Positions 46,157 to 56,350 of a stretch of DNA of 64,000 bases are shown piece by piece; position 1 is the stretch's first letter; each line of letters opens with the position of its first letter. The stretch lies in the NCBI GenBank assembly GCA_020466095.1, contig CM035806.1, positions 129,108,734 through 129,172,733 of the forward strand. Direction: 5' to 3'. This DNA comes from Chlorops oryzae. Its lineage: Eukaryota; Arthropoda; Insecta; Diptera; Chloropidae. The translations under genes were made by a program, and so were the position numbers. The notes beneath the pieces are model-generated. The model saw only the letters and a program-made list of their open reading frames with translations, did not search any database and had not been told where the DNA came from.

Positions 46157-46747
46157 ATGAGTTTCTCGTCATCAGCAAAGACGACTGTTTCCAATGAAAC
46201 AGATCTGTTTCCAATAAACAGACGTTTTCCAATAGAACAGATCTGTTTCCAATAAACAGACCTGTTTCCAATGGAATAGATCTGTTTCCGATAAAGCAGA
46301 AAAGAATTCCAGATCCACCGTTGGATATGATTGATCGAATGAGTTATGAAAGTGACCGCCTTAAATCATTTTACAACTGGCCACTAGAATGGTTGGATAT
46401 GAGAAGACTTGCACAATTTGGAATGTTTTACACTGGAACGAGTGATATTACAAAATGCTTCTTTTGTAATATTGAAATATCCAAATGGCAACTGGGAGAT
46501 GATCCTCTAACAGAGCCATACTTGGTCAGCGTCTTGTCCATTGATATGCTTAAATCGAACCGACAATCATACTATTGATCACAATGAGGTGTATTCAATC
46601 ATACATATATCGAGAAAAATTTTACAATTAAAAGTTTTAATAAGTAAAAGGTGCAATTGTAACAATTATATATTCCAAAACGAGCTTAGTAAAATCTCAC
46701 AAATTGTTAATAATTTATTACAACTTAAAACTACTGTATCTGATTGA
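46157..46747 (+). pseudogene. BIR-domain (IAP-like) gene in the Polinton
   Basis: A single BIR domain: YESDRLKSFYNWPLEWLDMR, LAQFGMFYTGTSDITKCFFC, WQLGDDPLTE (46345-46520). The downstream His and Cys zinc ligands lie in a second frame, one base shifted at about 46517, which runs on to 46747. The region before the BIR is a tandem array of about 38-bp units (46192-46300) encoding DLFPI-type repeats. No RING finger. BIR proteins bind caspases or their regulators; here an anti-apoptotic host-interaction role is inferred from family only. Confidence 0.75.
46192..46300 (+). repeat. About 38-bp tandem repeats
   Basis: Three units built from GATCTGTTTCCAATAAACAG and TTTTCCAATAGAACA, with small differences, directly upstream of the BIR domain. 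Confidence 0.7.
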
Positions 46748-46880
46748 AATCAATAAAAATAAAAACGATAAACACGTCTTGTCATTATCGATACTATAAA
46801 GGTCATTAACAGTCCTAAAGTACTTTCATTTCCATTTATATCTTCAATGATACTGGTTCGTTGAAAAAAAAAAAAAAAAA

Positions 46881-47042
46881 ATGGATGAAAAATTGTTAAA
46901 GAACATAATTCAGACAAGAAAAATCTTGAAAGATAAGTTCAATGCCATCAAAATTAATGAACAAGGTGTTGCCGAGAGTCTTGAGAAGTCGTTTCTTCCC
47001 ATAACATACAATACTACAAGCGACACTTCCCAAAATCACTAA
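46881..47042 (+). pseudogene. Polinton ORF start, truncated by insertion
   Basis: Starts MDEKLLKNIIQTRKILKDKF after an A-rich run and continues with NEQGVAESLEKSFLPIT up to 47004; the remainder to 47042 is read from the element inserted at 47005. The style (charged helix then LPIT) recalls an unassigned Polinton structural ORF. The rest of the gene is missing. Confidence 0.5.
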
Positions 47043-47935
47043 GACGGGTGAGGGGAGCTTGTATTAAACCGACTTTGCCCATTCACAATCTGACTTTTCC
47101 CACAGTTAACACATTCACATAAAATAAACTGACTTTCACCACGATTTGTGTACAGATGAACTCACACATCGACATTACAATCTGACTTTCAACACAGCAG
47201 AGCTCAATGCTTATTACCCTCTAGGAAGCGTGAGGTATATTGCCCGGATGCAACTAGTACTTTCACCAAAACTAAAGAGCTAGTGCAAAGGGGGGTAGAG
47301 CTTCGTATAAAGCTCCGACTAGTTTTGCATGGAAAAATGGTTTTTCGTGTCAGTAATAAGAGTTGCCATTATATAGTTGTTGCAAAGAGCGTTGGTGCTC
47401 CGAAATCAAAAATAAAATCTATCTTTATATATTACAAATATTTTTGTAAATAAAACAAACACGAAAAATAATTCGGTGTCTTTTAAATATTGCGTATTGG
47501 AGGCTCAAAAAATTTTAGAACAAAAATAACCAAAAAACCACAAAATATGGTCAATAATCTTTCAAAGGAACTAGTGTTTTACTATACCCAATTTACCCAA
47601 TTGGTCACCAAATCACTAAAAAAGCGTTAGTTCAAGTGTACAATTAGTGATTTTTAGCCCACACGCAATGTTATTTTGTACAGAGTAATACATAGCCAGG
47701 GGTATAAAGAAGAACCAGTGCTGGTGGAATTAGAACTAGTAAGACGCTGCAGCTTAACTACTCATACTTCCTGCAGGGCTGTGGAACTGTTCACCACAGC
47801 AGTCGTTGACAAAACTCTATCTTTTTCAGTCGCACTCATGTAAACTGTTCTCTGTCTCTATCGCACCCGCATATTCTTATCATACCTACAAGCAAATTCA
47901 AAAAATTTAGAGAGTGTCGCTTGTAGTATTGTATG
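47005..47935. mobile_element. 931-bp MITE, TIR CATACAATACTACAAGCGAC
   Basis: Inverted ends of 23 bp (CATACAATACTACAAGCGAC plus ACT); TSD TCCCATAA exact at 46997-47004 and 47936-47943. No transposase. TIR shares its start and length with the CATATAT...CACTC MITEs of this window. Confidence 0.88.
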
Positions 47936-47956
47936 TCCCATAACTACACCAATTAA

Positions 47957-48178
47957 CATATATAACTATATATGTCACTCAGGAGCCGTTTCCATTTTGG
48001 CTCTTTTCAACACGGTCTTGGGTACCCACCACGGTCTTGGGTACCCACCAGCACCCAGCATTTTTCACTTAGGTACTCACCAAAAGTATTTCTCTCTCGC
48101 TCTTTTTTTGCCTGCCGAGTAACATCTCTTTCTAACTGGAGCGAAATGTCCCGCCCAAAATCTATGAGAGTGACATAT
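47957..48178. mobile_element. Second copy of the 225-bp MITE, right TIR truncated
   Basis: Reverse complement of 5078-5302 with GGTACCCACCACGGTCTTGG and TCTATGAGAGTGACATAT. The right TIR stops after GTGACATAT and abuts another repeat starting GGGCATTTCCATCG, so no TSD remains. Confidence 0.82.
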
Positions 48179-48800
48179 GGGCATTTCCATCGTAACTCAC
48201 GCGACAGGCGTACGACTTCAAGGCTTGCTTACTCGAAAGTTTATGTAGTTAAGGTATAAAAAATCAACAATGTACATATATCTTAGTAGAAGTACTAACG
48301 GTATGGTCTACCAAAATCGTCCTTGCAACAACTAACTAAGAATAGCAGTGTTAAATGTTTTCGTAACCCACGCGACAAAAAAAGGAAGTGCGTTTTACAA
48401 GCAAAGTTACAAGTTGAAAATTTAGCGAATTTTTCGTACACAACTTGCCTTTTTTTTAATTTTGAAATAATTAGAAAACTGTGAAATTTTATAATAAACC
48501 CACTTAGCCAATCAATTTTGGGTGTTCAATAATGTATTGAGCTTTTAAAAAATACTTGCCGTAACTCACGCGACATAACTCANNNNNNNNNNNNNNNNNN
48601 NNNNNNNNNNNNNNNNNNNNNNNNNNNNNNNNNNNNNNNNNNNNNNNNNNNNNNNNNNNNNNNNNNNNNNNNNNNNNNNNNNTCCTGTTTGTGCTTTTGT
48701 AGATGAATTCATTTTGCGTCCCATTTTTTTCTAAAAAAATTTTCAAAATTTTTTATTTATTAGTAGGTTCAAAAGTACACTGTACTGTTGAAGTGTTAGA
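48170..48800. repeat. Repeat with CGTAACTCACGCGAC motifs, contains gap
   Basis: GGGCATTTCCATCGTAACTC at 48179, then CGTAACCCACGCGACA (48361) and CCGTAACTCACGCGACA (48559). Related to about 14607-14830. A 100-N gap (48583-48682) hides part. Confidence 0.5.
48583..48682. other. Assembly gap (100 N)
   Basis: Exactly 100 N. It lies within the Polinton near its right TIR, so missing Polinton genes could be collapsed here. Confidence 1.
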
Positions 48801-49616
48801 AATTTTCTGAATTGAATCTTAAAGTGGACTCCGTTTTATACTAAACTATGACTCACACATATCCGTTTGACCTGTTAAGCAAATTTTGACTATCTTATTA
48901 TTTGACCTAAATTTCCAAGCACAACCGATAAAAAAAAAAAAAAAAAAAAAAGGAACCCATCCGGTTGAGCGTGGGAAACTATTATAAAAGATCTCTCACA
49001 ATGATAGTGATATGTTATTGTCTTAAATTTCTTACCTTCACTTTTTATATTCTCCTGCATTGTGTTTGAAATGCATCAAAAGATCTTTATTGCAGAAAAA
49101 GGGTTCCTATTCATCTTTTTACCGTCGTAAATATTGTAAATATTTTAAAGTTATAAACATCATGCTCTCCCGTCGACAATGACGAATTCGTTTTCTAGCA
49201 CTTTGAAATACATCAAAAGGACTGCTATTCATCTTTTAACACTTGTTTTCCCATCGACCTTGAATAATTCTTTTTCTAGCTCTTTAAAATACACCAAAAG
49301 GACTCCTATTCATCTTTTAACACGTGTTCTCCCATCGATCATGAAAAAATGAGTTTTTCAACACACACCCACACACACCCACACACACTCACACACACAC
49401 CCACACACACACCCACACCCACACACACACCCACATTTTGATTTTTTTTTTTTGTTCATTTTGCTACACTTTTTGTGATTCTTTTTGCGGTACTTTTTAC
49501 GACAATTTTTGAGACACTTTTTCTTATGGTACCTTTTTGCGGTCCCTTTTTTGCGCCCCCTTTTGCGCCCCTTTTTGCGCAGGTTTTCATTGACCTAGAA
49601 TCGGCTAATCACACCT
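48801..49616 (-). repeat. Polinton right TIR
   Basis: Inverted match to 37751-38600, including the CA microsatellite (49370-49436) and the CTTTTTGCGGTCCCTTTTTT region; length differs by indels in the microsatellite and tandem units. Confidence 0.88.
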
Positions 49617-49622
49617 ATTCTT

Positions 49623-50653
49623 AGAACTTTTAAATAAAGCCAGACCGTCTATGCCAATATCAATATCTATCTTGCTAACATTTTCGAGCATATTGTACTT
49701 GGTTGACAAAAAGTGGTTTTGAATACCATAATAACTGTATTGACCTGGACTCATTTCTCGAACTATGGGGGATTTCGAAGTTTTCAGATTAAGCAATGTC
49801 TTAGCACTTGAAGGTAAACCAGCAATACCAGCCCTTAATAAAGATTTTAATAAATCAGTTATGTGATTGTGGGATATAAAATTTCTTAAAGCCCAGTTCT
49901 TAAGTTCTTCACAAACTTTTTCATTAGTGGTCCTCATGCAGGTTCGCAAATAGCCTTCGTAAATTTTGCGATCGCAAATTTTCCGACGCTGAATGAGCGA
50001 CCCTCCTACATGTTTGCCAAAAATCAATCAGCTGCTTCACGATAAGGCTCTCTCACATCGTAAAACATGTTTGACGGCAAGGTTGAATTATTGGCAATTG
50101 AATTATGATATAATGCAAAACAATTCTTAATTTAATAAATTTGATTTTTTTTTTTCGATAAATTAAAGTTTATTTATGTTCAAACTGGTTCCTTCTTCGA
50201 CAAATGAAGGTTTAAACCTATTTGTACATTACGTCCTAGGCTTGTCAAACGCGATGGGCCGTGTATGCCCGCCCAGATTATTATGCGAAATAACTTACGA
50301 CGTTTTGCGAAGCGAAAACCAATGGGAAAGTTTGTCACGCTTCGTAAAATTTCTTCCATACAAATTTTGACAGTTCATTTCCCATTTCGCAAAGTTTCCC
50401 ATTTCGCAAAATTTGCGAACCTGCATGAGGACCACTATTGTGTCTATTCAAAATATTAGTATCCAACATATCTTCATTTTTCCATTGCAACACTTTCCAC
50501 ATTATCTAAACAATTCCAACCACTGCTTTCAGCCACCATCACTTCAGTTGCATCCACATTTTCCGCCATATTGAAATTTCTATTTTCCTCTTTTTTAGGT
50601 AACAAATTCTTTTTTTGTCGGTATCGATATGTGTATAAAGTTTTTTTATTCAT
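49623..50653 (-). pseudogene. Tnp2-like transposase, N-terminal part
   Basis: Start Met at 50653 (MNKKTLYTYRYRQKKNLLPK), frameshift near 50500, a 511-bp insertion at 49926-50436, then KVCEELKNWALRNFISHNHI, DLLKSLLRAGIAGLPSSAKT, YYGIQNHFL and IDIGIDGLALFKSSK, where the Polinton breaks it. The C-terminal half lies at 37146-37744. In this family the ISHNHITDLLKLL and IDGLPLFKSS-type motifs form the first part of the transposase. Confidence 0.68.
49926..50436. mobile_element. 511-bp MITE, TIR AGTGGTCCTCATGCAGGTTC, 3-bp TSD
   Basis: Ends AGTGGTCCTCATGCAGGTTC and complement, TIR about 29 bp with GCAAAATTTGCGAA-like repeats inside. ATT flanks both sides (49923-49925, 50437-50439). The interruption of the transposase reading fixes the ends. 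TSD length would fit PIF/Harbinger or CACTA; not resolved. Confidence 0.75.
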
Positions 50654-51494
50654 TGTTCTGTTTTACCTTTTTTTTATTTCTTTAAATATAATTTATCTAT
50701 TCAATGTATATATTATTTATTGCACGAATTAAATTTCCACACTGCAAGCGACAAACAAAAGACCAGTGATGTTCAATTTTGATTAAATTGCTCAGTACCT
50801 GGTAGCGTTCCATACAAATTTCTGTAGGTACTTGGTTCTTTTATGAGTACGCAAAAAAATGTGTATCACTTGATTGTCTATGTATTAGTTAACATCTTTT
50901 TGGCTTATATGTGTTTGTGAGTTTCCGTATGCTTTTCTTGCAGGGTTTTGTTGAAAAAACATGAATTCACGTTTTTCAGTGCATATAACTGGGGAGTGCT
51001 TATATCCGGGGTGCATATATCCGTGGAATACTGTACCTAGATTAAAAATCTAGTTACATTGTGCCGTGTTTTACAAGACTCAACTGCGTTAAAAACGTGT
51101 TAATTAGAATAAATGAATGATTTTTATTTGAGAATAACTAAAGAAAAATACTTTTTTAGGTGTAAATAAGTAGTAAAAATTGTAAGCCATTTAATTGTAA
51201 AAAAAAATCGTTTTTTTTAAAGACATTAGCGGTATTCACTATCCAGTGCATGTGCATGTGCATTTGCAAATTTTATTTTGCATTTGCAAGAAACTGTGAG
51301 TGTACTTTCGAAGCACACGGTGCATATTTTATCAAGCAGGATTAGGGATGCTCATTGTTTTATAATTATCGATGTTGCAAGCATTCAGAACCTTAAAGCG
51401 ATGGCCAGTTTTAATCGGAGATAATACTAAAATACTGCCAAAAGCTTATTTTATGGTTCATTTACTCCGAAAATGTAGTAACTCTCAACATTAT
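50654..51494. other. AT-rich stretch upstream of the BEL element
   Basis: No gene. Near 51343 TTAGGGATGCTCATTG faces an inverted AGCATCCCTAA at 63822-63832, so the BEL element may sit inside another small element with these ends. Confidence 0.35.
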
Positions 51495-51849
51495 TGTCTA
51501 AGCCGACAGACAGACAACCGTTTTTCATCTTGTAGTTCGTTCTAACTTATATGAAGAGAAATAGAAAGAGAAGCTTTCTAAGACAAAGATCACTAGCCAT
51601 GTACTTTCCAATGTACTTTCCAGTACTTTTTTAAGCCTAACTTTAAAGGTTAGCCGAACGTAACTTCACTTCGGTTCTGACACTCAAACCATCAAGGTAA
51701 TAAGGCGCTCCTTCGCTCTCCATATAAAAACTTGTCTTTTTTCTAATTCCATTTTGTATTTCATTTCTTGGGTGAATTTACTTTGGTGCTCTGCACGAGT
51801 AAAATTCAAATACGATTCATTACAGTCCATATATTTCGGAAGAAAAACA
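51495..51849 (+). repeat. BEL 5' LTR
   Basis: Begins TGTCTAAGCCGACAGACAG, ends AGAAAAACA. CATATAAAAA at about 51721-51730 is a probable TATA box. Direct copy at 63411-63765. Confidence 0.93.
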
Positions 51850-51850
51850 T

Positions 51851-51866
51851 TGGTCCTTCGAGCCGG
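51851..51866 (+). other. Primer-binding site
   Basis: TGGTCCTTCGAGCCGG directly after the 5' LTR; its complement has the form of a tRNA 3' end with CCA. The particular tRNA was not assigned. Confidence 0.75.
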
Positions 51867-52010
51867 ATATCTCTCCAGTTATTCCCGATCATCCGTAGAA
51901 AAACGTGACGAGTTTTTAAAGAGCGATCCAGCCGTTCCTCCAGTTGCTTCTGTTTTTTTTAAACAAGGTACGTTTGTATATGTGTCTAGAGGTGCAATAA
52001 TCCAAAATAA

Positions 52011-53070
52011 ACAAGTAAGAAAGCTAAAGTCGGTCAAGCCCGACTTTGAAATACCCAGCGTCCCGACATTCTGAGCGCACTATGTTTTGCTTCTCTATTT
52101 GTGGGCGTGGCAGTGGGAGGGCAACATAAATTATTTCCCTACACCTTTCATTCGCCTTGGTGAACCTATGTTGCGAATTTGAAGCTTCTACGCCTTTTAC
52201 TTCGGAAGTTACGAAAAATCTTCATTTGTGGGCGTTGCAGTGGGCGGGCCGCATAAAATTTTTTCCTACACCTTTCATTCGCCTTGGTGAACCTATGTTG
52301 CGAATTGGAAGCTTCTACGCTTTTTACTTCGGAAGTTACGAAAAATCTAATTTTTGTGGGCGTGGCAGTGGGCTGGCCATAAAAAAAATTTTCCTACACC
52401 TTTCATTCGCCTTGGTGAACCTATGTTGCGAATTTGAAGCTTCTACGCCTTTTACTTCGGAAGTTATGAAAATTCTCTATTTGTGGGCGTGGCAGTGGGC
52501 GGGATACATAAATTTTTGTTCCTACACCTTTGATTTGCCTTGGTCAACCTATGCTGCGAATTTGAAGTTTCTACGCCTTTTACTTCACAAGTTACGATAA
52601 GCCCTTATTTTTGGGCTTATTTGTGGGCGTGGCTCGAGGTGGGCGGCGTCCATTTTTTGCCAGGATATGCCCATTTTTGTAGTTTACCAGTACACCAAAT
52701 ATCAATGGAATGTGTTGAGTGGTTCGCAAGTTACAAGCATTTTACTAAAAACACATTATATTCATTTGTGGGCGTGGCAGTGGGCGGATGTCTCCCATTT
52801 TTACTTAGGATCATACTCGGATCCCGATATACCTGTGTGCCAAATTCCGACTTGATTGGTCCAGCCGTTTCGGAGTAGATCCGACCACGGACGGACGGAC
52901 AGACGGACGGACGGACGGACGGACAGACGGACAGACGGACATGTCTAAATCGATTCAGTTTTTGATCCTGATCATTTCTATATATATTTTTCTATATCTC
53001 CGGAGCTTAATTCTCCCTGTTACAAGATTTGCACAAAACTAATATACCCCGCTTACGCTGGGTATAAAAA
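52011..53070 (-). mobile_element. INE-1/DINE-like repeat (copy D) in the BEL leader
   Basis: Reverse orientation relative to copies B and C: starts ACAAGTAAGAAAGCTAAAGT, ends ACGCTGGGTATAAAAA. Four tandem units of about 126 bp begin at 52100, 52225, 52351 and 52479, each with TGTGGGCGTGGCAGTGGGC and CGCCTTTTACTTCGGAAGTT. A GGAC/AGAC microsatellite lies at 52888-52940. No TSD, as for Helitron-type insertion. Confidence 0.78.
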
Positions 53071-53836
53071 GTGATTAGGTTCAAAAACAAAAAATAATTT
53101 AATTACTTCAAGAAACTCGGTGTACATATGTACATATTATTTCCGCGCGCGCGAAAAACATACATAGGCACGTATATACGATTCACTTACGTCGGTACAT
53201 AGATCCCGCAAGAGTTGTCGGCTCTCGTGTATAATCGGTATATACCTACACATACAGATTCCGAACAACCGTGAGAAATAGTTAAATAGTCAACTTTGAA
53301 GTGACTTTTCCAAAGTACATAATTCTCTTCTCCTTCGCTTCTCTTTGTTCATAACCGGTGAGTTAACGAAAGTGGTGCACTTGTAAACATATCGACATAC
53401 ACACATATTTCGATTGTCTCCTTTGAACGCAGCTTAATTTTTTTTTTTTTGGTGTATTAAGACTGTTTCGCAGCGTCTTAAGTGCAATTTCACATAGCAA
53501 GTTCTTAGTTTCGCTTTCGTTTAACTTGTTTACATTTATTAGTAGCGATTGAACTACAGTGCGGGAAAAAATATAACAACCAGTTCTTTTTTCATTAATT
53601 CAGTAGTGAAAATTTCTTGCGATACCTGAATCCACAGTATCGTGCACATCTATTCACATCAATTTCACTATATTCGCGTCGTGTCGGTTCTCACTCCGAA
53701 CTCCAATCCCCTTTCAAAACAAATTTATTTTCCTTTCTATTGATTCATAATCGCTTTTGAGGCATTTATCCGAGCCACTGACAATTTAATCGAATTCGAA
53801 GCCAATTTCAATAGTATCGAACAATCTAGACATTCC
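53071..53836 (+). other. BEL 5' leader
   Basis: Untranslated leader between the DINE insertion and gag. No ORF of note. Confidence 0.5.
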
Positions 53837-54799
53837 GTGGCGTCGTTAGATATTCATAGTGATGAACTGCGAATATTATGGAAGCAGCTCAAATCCAAGT
53901 ATGAGCAATATCTCCAAGCGGTCGAAGATGATGATTCTGAAGATTCGGAAGCTAAAGGGCGTGCACAACAAGATGTTCCGCTTGTCAAAGCAAAATATCA
54001 GACGACCTACAATATCTATGTTAGATGTCTTTCGTCTATTACGGAGCAGACGAATGCTCTTGAAAATAGCAGGCAAGTGGATCAAGTGAATGATTCAACA
54101 ATAGCCACAGAGCCCACTCATTTCGTCAACATGCACTCGGGCGTTCGGTTGCCACCTTGTGATATGGCCGATTTCGCTGGTGATTATACCACATGGCCTT
54201 CATTTCGGGATTTATTCCAAGCTCTCTATGGGAAAAATGCACGCTTAAGCCCTGTCGAAAAATTGTTTCATCTTCTTCAAAAGACCAAAGGGGAAGCTAA
54301 AGAAATTATTCAAATCGCGCCGCTTACCCATGACGGCTTTTCCATAGCATGGCAAGCATTGAAGGATCGTTTTGAAAATAAAAGAATGCTTGTCAATTCC
54401 TAGTATCGCATTCTCTTTGGCGTCGAACCTATTAAGACTGAGTCAGGAGGTGCTTTGAAGAAGATGCAAAGCACTATTAATGGTTGTTTGTCTGCGTTAA
54501 ATTTACAAGGAATAGATGTGAGTTCGTGGGATTCCATGCTCGTATATTTCTGCTCCACGCGGTTACCAAATACTACGCTTGGTCTTTGGGAACAATCCTT
54601 GTCGAGTAAAGACACTTTACCCACGTGGAAATTATTCGATTCCTTTTTGACCAGTCGTTATCAAACGCTAGAAACCCTCACAGATATGAGGTCTACCACT
54701 CCAAAGCATTGCGACGCCTCGACTTCGAAAAATATAAAATCGCATGCGGCGAACCGCCCCGCAATGCAAACTTTGCCCAAAGGAAAAACACGCAATTAG
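53837..54799 (+). pseudogene. BEL gag, in-frame TAG
   Basis: The frame starts MASLDIHSDELRILWKQLKS at 53837 (a possible first Met) and holds the BEL Gag core RLPPCDMADFAGDYTTWPSF, VEKLFHLLQKTKGEAKEII, AWQALKDRFENKRML. A TAG at 54401-54403 interrupts it; the same frame goes on with ALKKMQSTINGCLSALN, LVYFCSTRLPNTTLGLWEQS and TWKLFDSFLTSRYQTLE to 54799. Most Gag of this family reads through here, so the TAG is a single nonsense change. Confidence 0.78.
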
Positions 54800-55826
54800 A
54801 ACGTGTCCTCTATTCTTAAAAATGGCTGTGGGCGATCGCCTCACCGCCATTCGAAAACAGGGTCTTTGTATCAATCGTTTTGCGCGCTCTCATGCAGTTA
54901 AGGATTGCAAGAGCAATTATTACTGCTTCACATGTCATAAGAGACATAACACGTTGCTCCATCGTGATGCTGCCGCGAACCCCAGTAATGTAAAGCCGTC
55001 TACAAACGTTTCAGCCGCCAAAACACACTCCGTGAAAGTCGCAACGTCATCCGAAGACACTGCTACCACTGTTCAAACGTGTGTTGCTGCTGGCACGAAG
55101 AGTATTTTGCTAGCCACAGCCATTATTAGATTGCAAAATGTAGACAACACTTGTTTCGCTAGAGCTCTGTTAGACTCCGGTTCAGAAGGCACCTTTATTT
55201 CTGAGAAAATACAAAGGAAACTTATGTTAAAAACAAATCCAATCAACGCGAGTATAACCGGAGTAGGGGCCTCACTTAACGCCAAGTCTATACAGGCGTG
55301 TCGGATTTCAATAGGTTCGACTCGATATTCTCATATTAACATCGAAGCCACCGCGTTAGTGCTTCCAAAAATTACAGGTGATCTTCCCTCTTGCGTCATC
55401 GATCTCTCTTATTTTTCGCAAATGCCTAAGATTCCGTTAGCAGATAAAGATTTTGCAAAAAAATCTTCAGTGGACGTGCTCATAGGGGCCGATCTTTGTC
55501 CAACGATTCTTCGTGGTGGTATTCTAAGAAATATTTGCGGGTCGTTGATAGCACAGGAAACGATTTTCGGGTGGATTTTGACGGGTCCAATAAATTCGCC
55601 AAGTCCTATGTCAATATCTTCAAATTTCTGTTCGTGTGATGTTATTCCTTTAGAAAGAGCAATTACGCGTTTTTGGGAGGTGGAGGATCTGCCGCAAAAA
55701 AGATCGAATCTGATGAAGATCACTACTGCGAGGACTTATTCAAACGAACCACGCAACGAAATGAAGAGGGGCGTTATATCGTCTCTTTACCGTTTAAAAT
55801 CGATTTTCCCACGAAAACTCAGTTAG
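54744..55826 (+). pseudogene. BEL zinc knuckles and aspartic protease
   Basis: Frame shifted by one from gag. Knuckles: CKLCPKEKHAIRTC, a second in which the last-but-one Cys is replaced (LCINRFARSHAVKDC), and CFTCHKRHNTLLH. Protease: RALLDSGSEGTFISEKI active site, DVLIGADLCPTIL, IAQETIFGWILTGP. It would process Gag-Pol. A further frameshift leads to RT. Confidence 0.78.
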
Positions 55827-56350
55827 GCGCGTCTCGCAAGATCGCTTTAGCACAGTTTCTGCGCAACGAGGCGCGGTTGAATAAGAATACTCAGGCTAAG
55901 GGGGAATATGATGGAGTACTTAAAGAATATTTAGATCTCGGTCACATGGTGCCAGTGAGACATAACCCAGATGCTCCCACCGATTCTACATTTTATTTGC
56001 CTCATCATGCGGTGATCAAAGCGGAAAGTACCACCACCAAGGTTCGGGTTGTGTTTTATGCTTCGAGTCCGTCCGATAACTCTGTAAGCCTCAATGACGT
56101 CCTTTACACAGGTCCAGTGCTGCAAACCGATTTGACTCTCCTTATTCTTCAATGGCGTTTTTTCAAATATGTGTTTAATGCGGATATCCAGAAAATGTAT
56201 AGGCAGATTTTAGTCACGCCAACTCATACTCCATTTCAACGTATTCCATTTCGTCAGGCAGCAGGTATAGAGGTGGAAGACTTTGAATTAAAGACACATT
56301 CGGCATTAATTGCGCACCCTATCTCGCTATACGCACGCTTTTGCAGTTAG
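55673..56350 (+). pseudogene. BEL reverse transcriptase, N-terminal part
   Basis: Linker HYCEDLFKRTTQRNEEGRYI, then TKVRVVFYASSPS, SLNDVLYTGPVLQTDLTLLI and FNADIQKMYRQI with the first catalytic Asp. A frameshift at about 56300 separates it from the palm end. Confidence 0.78.

Larger units (their letters stand above)
37751..49616 (+). mobile_element. Polinton/Maverick, 11.9 kb, partly deleted
   Basis: Bounded by a 6-bp TSD ATTCTT (37745-37750 and 49617-49622) as expected for Polintons. TIRs of about 850 bp: 37751-38600 and 48801-49616. Encodes protein-primed-type DNA polymerase B, cysteine protease, PLA2-domain protein, packaging ATPase and a BIR protein. Major and minor capsid genes and the retroviral-type integrase are not found, and the size is below the usual 15-20 kb, so part was lost. 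Three later insertions lie within: 42391-43596, 47005-47935 and 47957-48178. Left end is 6 bp longer than the right in the terminal region. Confidence 0.9.

Noticed and set aside
52100..52600. Regularly spaced repeats resembling an array
   Set aside because: Spacing of about 126 bp, repeated unit longer than spacer-type arrays, dispersed copies elsewhere; this is DINE tandem structure in a eukaryote, not CRISPR.
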